Shown in pieces: positions 43,222 to 51,097 of a stretch of DNA of 54,187 nt. The notes beneath the pieces were generated by a model that was not told the origin of the DNA, searched no databases, and saw nothing but the letters and a program-made list of their open reading frames with translations. The stretch's first letter is position 1; every line of letters starts with the position of its first letter. Origin of the DNA: Nitrospina sp. UBA6727 (GTDB lineage: Bacteria; Nitrospinota; Nitrospinia; Nitrospinales; VA-1); NCBI GenBank assembly GCA_002454045.1, contig DKID01000011.1, positions 1 to 54,187 on the forward strand, in the 5' to 3' direction. The translations under genes and the position numbers were made by a program.

Positions 43222-43531
43222 CACGGGAAGATTGGTCTGTCGATTCCAACAACTGCTTGCTGGGTCTAAAGGTCAACACAGTCCGGGGCCGAATACGAAT
43301 CGTCTCGCCGGTTTTTGGATTGCGTGCGTTGCGAGCGTTTTTCTCCCGCAAAATAAAACTGGCGAACCTTGATATCCGCACATTATTTCCCCGAGCCAAT
43401 TCGGATTTGATTTCGTTAAACAAAATTTCCACGGCATGGGTAGCTTCCTGGCGTGTGAACCCGACCCTTTCATAAACATGGTCGACAATATCCGCCTTCA
43501 CCGTGGTTCCATTTGAATCAGCTTTACTCAA
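43199..43531 (-). CDS. ihfA: IHF/HU family DNA-binding protein
   Basis: Integration host factor-type proteins bend DNA as dimers. The core has TVKADIVDHVYERVGFTRQE, then SRFASFILREKNARNARNPK, and TVLTFRPSKQL with the intercalating Pro loop (RNPKTGE). I choose the TTG start: AAGGAAG lies 7 nt before it and the 110-residue result fits the family, while the longer frame reads into the EF-G-like gene. The tail of about 15 polar residues is extra. Paralogue type (alpha) follows from the neighbouring MerR. Confidence 0.88.
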   Translation of the reverse strand: MSKADSNGTTVKADIVDHVYERVGFTRQEATHAVEILFNEIKSELARGNNVRISRFASFILREKNARNARNPKTGETIRIRPRTVLTFRPSKQLLESTDQSSRDETSDSR

Positions 43532-43571
43532 AACTTCTTCCTTAAAAAAATGATGGCCGTCATTTACGCGG

Positions 43572-45668
43572 TTACTCCTTCTTTTTTTCTTCGAAGTCTC
43601 GGTTGGCCTTATCAATAATTTTTTGCATCAAATGTTCTGGGACATCTTCGTAATGATCAAACTCCATGACGAACACACCCCGCCCGCCGGTCAGGGAAGT
43701 CAAGTCGGCGGCGTAGTTCAAGACTTCCGCCATCGGCACATAAGCACGAATGGTTTGGGTATCATCCGCAGAATCAACGCCTTGAATCTTGCCGCGCTTG
43801 GCATTGATATCGCCCATTATATCCCCCACATAATCGCTTGGTACCACAATTTCTATGTTCATGATTGGTTCGATGAGAATCGGTTTGCAATCCATAACTC
43901 CTTTCTTGAATCCCAGCGAACCGGCAATCTTAAATGCCATTTCCGATGAGTCCACGCTGTGATAAGACCCGTCATACAAACTCACCTTCACATCGACCAT
44001 GGGATAATGCGCAACGACACCGTTGGTCATCGCTTCCTGAACTCCCCGGTCCACCGCGGGAATATAAGTTTTGGGGATGGCACCGCCAACAATTTTATCT
44101 TCAAAAATGTAACCCTCCCCTCTTTTCCGCGGCGAGATTTCCATCCACGTATCTCCGAACTGCCCCTTCCCGCCCGTTTGCTTTTTATATTTTCCCTGCA
44201 CCTTGGTGGAGCCTTTAATCGCTTCGCGATACGGCACCTTGGGAATTTTAACATCCACCTCCACCCCAAAACGGTGCTTCAACCTTTCCAGCGTCACATC
44301 AAAATGAATCTGCCCCAGCCCAGAGATTAACAACTGTCCCGTTTGAATATTTCTTTCCATCTTTAGACTTGGGTCTTCTTCCAACAACCTATGCAGTGCG
44401 CTACTGATTTTTTCTTCATCGGCTCTTGTTTTAGGTACCAGCGCGCGCGAAAAAACCGGCGGTGGGAAAGCAATAGGCGGGAACACCACCTTTTCTTCCG
44501 CGTCGGAAAATGTATCGCCCGTCAACGTTGATTTCAACTTAGCCACGGCTCCTATATCCCCCGCAGAAATTTCTGAAACTTGAACCTGCTTTTTTCCTTG
44601 CAACATATACAACTGCCCGACGCGCTCATTCGCGTCACGGGTGGCGTTGTAGATAGTCGAATCCCCCTTCAGACATCCCGAAAATATTCTAAACAAAGTC
44701 AACTTTCCCGCATAAGGGTCGGCGATAGTTTTGAATACCAAGCCCGAAGTCGGGTCATCCTTATTCGCGGAACGGGAAACGTCGGCATCATCCTTCAGTC
44801 TTTTCGCCGACTCTGGAGCCCGCATGTCGGGAGACGGAAGATATTTGATGGCCGCCTTAAGTAGAAGGTCCACGCCGACGTTATGTAGCGCAGACCCACA
44901 GACCACGGGTATCAATCGACCGTTTTGAATTCCCTCCTTCAATCCTTTGGAAAATTCCGCTGCGGTCAACTCCCCGCGCTCAAGATATAATTCAGTCAAA
45001 CCGTCGTCGACTTCTGCCACGGTCTCCGTCAATTTTGCGCGGCTGGTCTCCACTTCATCCTTAATCCCCACAGGCGTTTCCCCCGCCTTTCCGTTGCCTT
45101 TGCCATCTTTATCGTAGGAGAAATATTGATTATCGATGAGGTCTACGATTCCCGAAAAATTTTTTCCGGTGGCGTCGGGGAGTTGTATGAAGACCAAACT
45201 TTTGTTGAATTTATTTTTGATAGTTTCCAGAACAGGAGTGACCGTAGCCCGGTCGTGGTCCAGTTTGTTCAAGAAAATAATTCGGGGAAGGTTTAGTTGA
45301 TCAGCCCAGCCCCATATTTTTTCCGTATAAAACTGAATCCCTTCATCGGCGCCAATCACAAAAATCAAACCATCGACCACTCTGAGACAGGCGGGCGTGT
45401 CGGAAATAAAATTACTGCTTCCCGGTGTATCTACGAGGTTTACTTTGGTCGCGTCCAGTTTGCAAAAGGCGACCGCGGCATCTATCGAATGTCCGCATTT
45501 TATTTCATCTGGATCAAAGTCCATGACCGAAGAGACGTCGCCAACTTTGCCCAACCGATCGGAGACTCCGGAAAAATATAAAATCGCTTCCGCTAAAGAT
45601 GTCTTGCCTGAACCGCCATGTCCCACCAATCCGATATTCCTGACATCTTGAAGTTTATATTGTTTCAT
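43572..45668 (-). CDS. fusA: EF-G-like GTPase (EF-G II type)
   Basis: A 698-residue translational GTPase of the EF-G family with all five domains. The P-loop is GHGGSGKT (16-23), G3 is LVDTPGSSNF, G4 NKLD and G5 GSAL; domain IV includes GKGQFGDTWMEI and GGAIPKTYIPAVDRG. The catalytic histidine of EF-G (DTPGHVDF) is serine (S84) here, and the P-loop differs from AHIDAGKT. These mark the second EF-G class, whose role in translocation or recycling varies. It leads the operon with the IHF-like and MerR genes. An ATG with AAGG upstream is chosen over a GTG. Confidence 0.93.
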   Translation of the reverse strand: MKQYKLQDVRNIGLVGHGGSGKTSLAEAILYFSGVSDRLGKVGDVSSVMDFDPDEIKCGHSIDAAVAFCKLDATKVNLVDTPGSSNFISDTPACLRVVDGLIFVIGADEGIQFYTEKIWGWADQLNLPRIIFLNKLDHDRATVTPVLETIKNKFNKSLVFIQLPDATGKNFSGIVDLIDNQYFSYDKDGKGNGKAGETPVGIKDEVETSRAKLTETVAEVDDGLTELYLERGELTAAEFSKGLKEGIQNGRLIPVVCGSALHNVGVDLLLKAAIKYLPSPDMRAPESAKRLKDDADVSRSANKDDPTSGLVFKTIADPYAGKLTLFRIFSGCLKGDSTIYNATRDANERVGQLYMLQGKKQVQVSEISAGDIGAVAKLKSTLTGDTFSDAEEKVVFPPIAFPPPVFSRALVPKTRADEEKISSALHRLLEEDPSLKMERNIQTGQLLISGLGQIHFDVTLERLKHRFGVEVDVKIPKVPYREAIKGSTKVQGKYKKQTGGKGQFGDTWMEISPRKRGEGYIFEDKIVGGAIPKTYIPAVDRGVQEAMTNGVVAHYPMVDVKVSLYDGSYHSVDSSEMAFKIAGSLGFKKGVMDCKPILIEPIMNIEIVVPSDYVGDIMGDINAKRGKIQGVDSADDTQTIRAYVPMAEVLNYAADLTSLTGGRGVFVMEFDHYEDVPEHLMQKIIDKANRDFEEKKKE

Positions 45669-46119
45669 ACGCACCTTAATCGGTAACAGGCCGCCCGCAA
45701 ATCAGAACGCCAGAGACGTCGCCCAGTCCTTCGAGCCGCGAAACAAGAGCCGTCGTCGATGAACAATAGCCATGGTGATTGGAACTATAAACATTCCAAA
45801 TTTTACGGCGAATGTCAAAAATTAATACGCGGTAACTTCTCTAAATAGAAAGGATTTTTTTCGCCGCCGCGCGGAATCGCGGTGACGCAGGAGCGGACCA
45901 AGCCCGCGAACTTTTCCCCCATCCATTTCTTTTCGAAGCACGTAAGCCCGCAACAAAAAATTGTGCGCCCGCCACGCCCGCCACCCGCGCCGCGTTCGCG
46001 CCAAAAAAGGATTGAGCGAAAAACTCAGCAAGCTGGAGTTTGGCCGTGTGCTTTATCACCTCAATGTTCTTGATGCTGAGGACGATGGCGGGTTGGGTTG
46101 GCATGGCCGATTGGAACAG
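45669..46119. other. 451-nt gap: no convincing gene
   Basis: No RNA gene, repeat family or recognised protein is seen. A minus-strand frame at 45841-46104 is open (87 codons, Ala/Phe/Arg-rich) and begins near the metallopeptidase stop, but its sequence is not protein-like enough and has no clear ribosome site. Promoter elements for the EF-G-like operon must lie in the first part. The gap is the left edge of the restriction island. Confidence 0.5.
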
Positions 46120-46836
46120 TCAATAAATCCAGGATTCATGGCGTAGCGGTGATATGTTCAACATCTCCCGATAAAATTCCCATTTTGGCATCACGCTATC
46201 CATCAAAGCGATAAATCGGTTGTTGTGGGTGGGTTCTCGCAGGTGAGCCATTTCGTGAGCAATAATGTACTCAAGGCAATATGGTGACTTCTTTGCAAGT
46301 TCCGTATTAAGCCTGATGCTCCTTGCGCTGGGGTTGCAGCTACCCCATTTTGTTTTCATCCTGCGCACAAAAAACCTTTTCGTTTTGACATGCATTAGCT
46401 TTTCCCATTTTGCTATCAATGTCGGGGCCGCTTCCTTGAGTTGCTCGCGATACCATTCTTCCAGTATGGCTTGCTTTTTATCCCGGATTGTTCCTGAACG
46501 AACCCGGAGAATTATTTTTTTATGCTTCAATTCCACACGCGGTGCAGCGTCTTCTTCAACTACATTGAGCAGGTAGCGTTTTCCCCAAAGGTAGTGGCTT
46601 TCTCGGTCTAAGTACTCGCGGGGTGTCTCGCGCTCTTGGTTGCGCAGCTTCGTCTGCTGTTGCTTGATCCAACCCAATTTTGAAATGGCGAAGACGCGTA
46701 TGGTGTCCAGGTTCATGCGCTTCGGCGCCGAGATCCGCACACGGCCTGTCGGAGGGTGAACACTGAGATGAACGTTTTTGATGTCCTTTATAACTACATC
46801 CACCGCGATATCGCCCAGCTTTATCTGCGACACCAT
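46120..46836 (-). CDS. YgjP/DUF45-type metallopeptidase
   Basis: The 238-residue protein has the DUF45 layout: a strand-rich N-terminal half (RVRISAPKRMN), the signature MKTKWGSCNPS, and the zincin motif IAHEMAHLREPTHNNRF with the third His in PTHNN. Genes of this family commonly sit at the end of type I restriction loci. It overlaps the hsdR stop by one base (TGATG), so it is coupled to hsdR translation. Its role there is not established; target proteolysis or enzyme control are guesses. Confidence 0.93.
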   Translation of the reverse strand: MVSQIKLGDIAVDVVIKDIKNVHLSVHPPTGRVRISAPKRMNLDTIRVFAISKLGWIKQQQTKLRNQERETPREYLDRESHYLWGKRYLLNVVEEDAAPRVELKHKKIILRVRSGTIRDKKQAILEEWYREQLKEAAPTLIAKWEKLMHVKTKRFFVRRMKTKWGSCNPSARSIRLNTELAKKSPYCLEYIIAHEMAHLREPTHNNRFIALMDSVMPKWEFYREMLNISPLRHESWIY

Positions 46837-49800
46837 CAGTACTCACCCTGCGCTTTGATGATGAGGAAGATTCGCTCCACTTCGTCCTCGGACTTCAAGA
46901 TGTTATTCAACGCAGCCTTGATGACTTGTTCGCGGGCTTGAACTCCGCGCCATTCGTCCGGCCGTGCCCGCTTTACCGTGGCATCAATCTTTATGGTTAG
47001 ATCCAGTGCTGAGTCGCTAGGAGTGCTGTACTTGGCTGGTTTCTCAGCCGTCATCCCCTCTACCAGCGGTGGCGTCCCGCCGTCGCTCTTCAAGTTGTGG
47101 TAGAGGGCGCGCTGTCCAGGAGTAGTGAGCGTTGAGGGTAGGCTGTCGTCCAGCCCCGCCTGAACTCGCTTCGCAAGGCCCGCGATCTTCTTCAGGTATT
47201 CCTCGTATTCAAGGCGTTCGGCTTTCAGATCGGCCAATATCTCGTTCAGTAAGAACGACATCCTGCCGTAATAGGCCGGATCCTTTAGGTGTTCCTTGAT
47301 GATCTTGCTCCGCACGTTGTTGGCGATGGTTTCGGCAACGGCTCTCTGGTTTCCCTTGATCCCGTCGGGCAGACTGTTGATGGTGTCCGCGATGCCGGTT
47401 TTCACGATAATCTCCAGCAAACCCATGTTGTCAAAGGGCGAGATCTTCCTCGGCTCGTCTGCTTCAATGTAGGTGTCGATGAGGTGCCGCATGTCGGCCT
47501 CGTAGGCTTTGAGGTCAATGGTCTCGCCGCTGGCCTTGGAGATGACCTCGCGCAGTTTTACGTAGTGGTTGAGATTGGCTTTAATCTGGGCCACGCGGGT
47601 TTCGTCGTAACCGGCTCCCGCCAATTCGTCGGCTATGTTGGCATAGGCCCGCACCAAACCGACGGTGGCCTTGTACAATGCCGTGCGCTGGGGTTCGTGT
47701 TCGGCCAAGTCATCGGGCATTTCGGTGTTTCCGCAGAAGTAATGGATGTGCTCCAACTCGCCCTTGGGCGGCTCGACCGGTTCGCATAGCAGCGCGAGTT
47801 CCTCCAGCGCGTTGTCCAATCGTTCCTTCCCTTTCTTGAGGCGGTCCTGCAGTAGCACCTCCGGTTTAGACCCGTCCGCACTGTAATCAAGTTCGGCGGT
47901 GTAAACAGCAATGGCGTTCTCAACCTTATTGAACAGATCCTTGTAGTCCACGATGTATCCGAAGTCCTTGTCATCGCCGTCCAGACGGTTGACGCGGCAG
48001 ATGGCCTGGAAGAGCCCGTGGTCCTGCATGGACTTGTCGATGTAAAGGTAGGTACATGGGGTGGCGTCAAAGCCGGTGAGCAACTTGTCCACCACAACAA
48101 GCAGTTTCATGTTCGTCGGCTGGGTTTTGAAATGATTCTTCGCCTGCTCCTCATAGGTCTCGGTCTTGCTCATGCCCGGGTTGGCCGCGATGTCCTTCAA
48201 CAACTCGGTGTAGGTATTATAAATGAACTGTTTATCGGTTTCGGTGTTGGCGCCGGTCTCCTCCAGTGTCACGTCCCTCGCATCCGGGTTGTATGAGGTC
48301 ACCACCGAGCACTTGCCCTTGAGCGGCGTCTTCTGGAACAGGGTGAAATACTTGCAGGCTTCGTAGATGCTGGATGCCACGAGAATGGCATTGCCGCGTT
48401 CACTGGACAGGCGCGGCTTGACGCTGAAGTCAAAAACGATGTCGCGCACCACCCGGTCCATCCGCGAACTGGAGCTGAGCACATGTTGCGACGTGCCCCA
48501 TCGCTCTTTCAACTTGTCCTTCTGCCAGTCGTTCAGCCCCTTGGTCTTGACCTCGAACCAGGCATCAATCTTGTCTTCGGAGCCAAGCCGCTGGTCAATC
48601 TCGCGCGCCTCATAAATGAGATCCAGCACGACCCCGTCCTTGACGCCTTCGCTGAATTTGTAGGTGTGGATGTAGCCGCCGAAGACCTCCAAGCTGGTCT
48701 GTTTGTCCTTCTTGAGCAACGGCGTGCCGGTGAATCCGATGAAGACCGCGTTCGGCATCATGGCCTTCATCACACGGTGCAATTTGCCACTTTGCGTGCG
48801 GTGGCACTCGTCCACGAAGACGAACACCTCGCCCACCGTCGGACTGGGTTCGGCTTCCAGATCATTGATAAATTTGTCAAAGTCGTCCGCATCCCTTCGC
48901 CCGAACTTGTGTACCAGCGAGCACAGCAGGCGCGGCGTGGCTTGACCAAGCTTGCTTATTAGGTCGCGGCCGCTGCTGGTGCGCTTGATGGCTTCGCCCG
49001 TCCCCTTGAAGACGCCCTCAATTTGTTTGTCTAACTCGTCGCGGTCGGTGATGATGGCGACCCGGGCCTTGGCATTATTTTCCAGAATCCACTTGGCGAG
49101 TAGCACCATCACAATGCTCTTGCCGCTTCCCTGGGTGTGCCAGATTATGCCGCCCTTTTTCTCGCTCACATGACGTTGAGCAGCCTTCACACCGAAATAC
49201 TGGTGGGCGCGCGGCAGTTTTTTCACGCCGCCGTCGAAGAGCACGAAGTCGTGCATCAATTCAATAAGCCGGTCTTTACGACACATCTTGAGCAGATACT
49301 TGTCCAGCTTGAAGCAGCTGTCATCCGCCTCGTCTTCTTTCCATTTGAGGAAGTATTTCTCCGGCGTGCCGATGGCACCATACTGTAAGCCCTCGGAGTC
49401 GTTACCGGCGAACACGAATTGCACTGTGCTAAAGAACCAGGCGTTGAACACCTTCGACTGGTTGGAGAGGTTCTGGCGTATGCCGTCCCCGATACTGACG
49501 CGGCTGTTCTTCAGTTCCAACACGCCGACGGCGATGCCATTCACATAGAGCACGATGTCAGGCCGTCGCTCCTGGTTGCCCTTGAGGGTCACCTCCTCGG
49601 CCAGGGCAAAGTGGTTTGCTTCGGGCTCCTCCCAGTTGATGAGGTGGACGGTCTCGGTGTTCTCACCCGCCGCCACCTGAACCTGCACGCCGTAACGCAG
49701 GAGGCTGTATACCTCTTTGTTGTTGTCGTAGAGACTGTTTGGGTTGTTCGCCTCGGTGCGCAGAGCGTAGAGCGCTCTAGCAATCTGCTCGGGGCTGTAG

Positions 49801-49958
49801 CCACTCCTCTTCAGGTAATCCGATAGCCATTCCTCCTCAATGTTGCTGTTGCCGTCGCGATAGGTCCAGTCGCCAAGATACTCGTATCCTAACTTTTCTT
49901 TGAAAAGTTTGATCACGCGGTCCTGAGTAATCCGTTCTGGTTTGCCGACGGTGCTCAT
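46836..49958 (-). CDS. hsdR: Type I restriction enzyme, R subunit
   Basis: HsdR gives the translocase and nuclease of type I restriction. The 1040-residue protein has the nuclease motif region RPDIVLYVNG...VLELKNS (about 130-152, PD-x-ELK), the helicase Walker A TQGSGKSIVM, DECHRTQSGKL (DEAD-like), GFTGTPLLKKD and a late QAICRVNRLDGDD. Its start overlaps the hsdS stop by 4 nt. It seems intact. Confidence 0.96.
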   Translation of the reverse strand: MSTVGKPERITQDRVIKLFKEKLGYEYLGDWTYRDGNSNIEEEWLSDYLKRSGYSPEQIARALYALRTEANNPNSLYDNNKEVYSLLRYGVQVQVAAGENTETVHLINWEEPEANHFALAEEVTLKGNQERRPDIVLYVNGIAVGVLELKNSRVSIGDGIRQNLSNQSKVFNAWFFSTVQFVFAGNDSEGLQYGAIGTPEKYFLKWKEDEADDSCFKLDKYLLKMCRKDRLIELMHDFVLFDGGVKKLPRAHQYFGVKAAQRHVSEKKGGIIWHTQGSGKSIVMVLLAKWILENNAKARVAIITDRDELDKQIEGVFKGTGEAIKRTSSGRDLISKLGQATPRLLCSLVHKFGRRDADDFDKFINDLEAEPSPTVGEVFVFVDECHRTQSGKLHRVMKAMMPNAVFIGFTGTPLLKKDKQTSLEVFGGYIHTYKFSEGVKDGVVLDLIYEAREIDQRLGSEDKIDAWFEVKTKGLNDWQKDKLKERWGTSQHVLSSSSRMDRVVRDIVFDFSVKPRLSSERGNAILVASSIYEACKYFTLFQKTPLKGKCSVVTSYNPDARDVTLEETGANTETDKQFIYNTYTELLKDIAANPGMSKTETYEEQAKNHFKTQPTNMKLLVVVDKLLTGFDATPCTYLYIDKSMQDHGLFQAICRVNRLDGDDKDFGYIVDYKDLFNKVENAIAVYTAELDYSADGSKPEVLLQDRLKKGKERLDNALEELALLCEPVEPPKGELEHIHYFCGNTEMPDDLAEHEPQRTALYKATVGLVRAYANIADELAGAGYDETRVAQIKANLNHYVKLREVISKASGETIDLKAYEADMRHLIDTYIEADEPRKISPFDNMGLLEIIVKTGIADTINSLPDGIKGNQRAVAETIANNVRSKIIKEHLKDPAYYGRMSFLLNEILADLKAERLEYEEYLKKIAGLAKRVQAGLDDSLPSTLTTPGQRALYHNLKSDGGTPPLVEGMTAEKPAKYSTPSDSALDLTIKIDATVKRARPDEWRGVQAREQVIKAALNNILKSEDEVERIFLIIKAQGEY

Positions 49959-51097
49959 ATCAGTCTGATCCTTCCGGTGAGCAGGTTGTGCATCATGCCG
50001 GCCTTGAGTTGACGGGCCTTGCCCAGCTTGGTTTCCAGCGCCTCGATTTCCGCGTCCATGTCGGAGAGGACGGTGGCAATGGCGGTTTGTTCGGCTTTGG
50101 GAGGTGAGCCGAAACTAAACCCAGTGAGGTTCTCTTTCTTAATGTATGGGATGGATGAACCAATCTTCCCAAGACCAAGAGAAGTCGCCAGTCGATCTTG
50201 TAGCTGTTGCCATAGATAACCCACGTGAGTCGAAATGCCGTGAACAACGTAAGTGCGCTGATAGGCTTCAAATTTACCGTGGCAATAGCTTAAGTTGCCC
50301 ACATCACCATTCCCAGCAATCAAGATCGCTTCCATGTCGAAAGAATAGAAATCGCTAAAGGTATGCGTTCTTGAACAAGTGAAGAACGGATACGCACCGT
50401 TTGGATTACCCTCATTTACATCCTTTCGACCAGTAGTTATTTGTGAGACTTCGCCAAGTCGAACAACCCCCCAATCCTCCGGGATCACGCCGACCTCGGT
50501 CTGCTTAAAGCTGGTCTTGATTTGAAAACCCGGCAGGCGCTTCTTGCCAGTGAGCAGTTGCTGCATGGCGCCTTGTTTGAGGTGGCGCTTCTTGGCGATG
50601 AGTTGCTCAAGCGATTCGATGAGCCCATCGGCATCAGAGAGCGCCCCGGCAATGGCTTCCTGTTCAGCTTTGGTGGGGGGGAGTGGGATAAACAGCCCTT
50701 TAATTTGAGTGCCGGTGATAAGAGGTTGCCCCGAACCAAATACCATCGAATTAAGACGCTTTGCCTCGAGCTGCCTCCAAAAGTAATCCATGTTCACTGA
50801 ACAGGCAGTCTTTACCATGATCGTATTATCTGTGACCCCATATTCTCCCTCGACAATGCACAATTTGCCTGCGTTTGCCCCAACCCGCGCAACGAGTATC
50901 GCTCTACCCGAATATTCATTGTGCACGCTAAAACCGATGATTCCGGTCGATCCATGCACGGGATACTCGCCTAACTTTGAATCTACATGTGACCTGCCCG
51001 ACGCTACCTTGGTTGCAAGATTACCCACTTTCTCAAGAACCCAATCCTCCGGGATCACGCCGACCTCGGTCTGCTTGTAGCCGGCTCTCAGTTCCAT
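49955..51097 (-). CDS. hsdS: Type I restriction enzyme, specificity subunit
   Basis: HsdS sets the DNA target. The 380-residue protein has two target-recognition halves, each opened by KQTEVGVIPEDW and closed by a helical spacer (KAEQEAIAGALSDADGLIESL; then KAEQTAIATVLSDMDAEIEAL with the final letters changed). The two openings are encoded by an identical 36-bp DNA repeat. The start is the ATG that overlaps hsdM by 10 nt; the frame runs 59 codons further up but only reads hsdM out of phase. The first half's target domain differs strongly from the second, so the site is likely bipartite. Confidence 0.94.
   Translation of the reverse strand: MELRAGYKQTEVGVIPEDWVLEKVGNLATKVASGRSHVDSKLGEYPVHGSTGIIGFSVHNEYSGRAILVARVGANAGKLCIVEGEYGVTDNTIMVKTACSVNMDYFWRQLEAKRLNSMVFGSGQPLITGTQIKGLFIPLPPTKAEQEAIAGALSDADGLIESLEQLIAKKRHLKQGAMQQLLTGKKRLPGFQIKTSFKQTEVGVIPEDWGVVRLGEVSQITTGRKDVNEGNPNGAYPFFTCSRTHTFSDFYSFDMEAILIAGNGDVGNLSYCHGKFEAYQRTYVVHGISTHVGYLWQQLQDRLATSLGLGKIGSSIPYIKKENLTGFSFGSPPKAEQTAIATVLSDMDAEIEALETKLGKARQLKAGMMHNLLTGRIRLI
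50471..50506. repeat. hsdS 36-bp direct repeat, copy 2
   Basis: A 36-bp run beginning CCAATCCTCCGGGATCACGC and ending CTCGGTCTGCTT is identical to 51041-51076. It encodes the opening (TEVGVIPEDW) of the second recognition half. Confidence 0.95.
51041..51076. repeat. hsdS 36-bp direct repeat, copy 1
   Basis: Identical to 50471-50506, about 570 bp apart. It encodes the opening of the first recognition half. Perfect repeats like this allow recombination that swaps or deletes a target-recognition domain. Confidence 0.95.

Noticed and set aside
45841..46104. 87-codon minus-strand ORF beside the restriction island
   Set aside because: Ala/Arg-rich with another long frame overlapping, no ribosome site, and no family resemblance.
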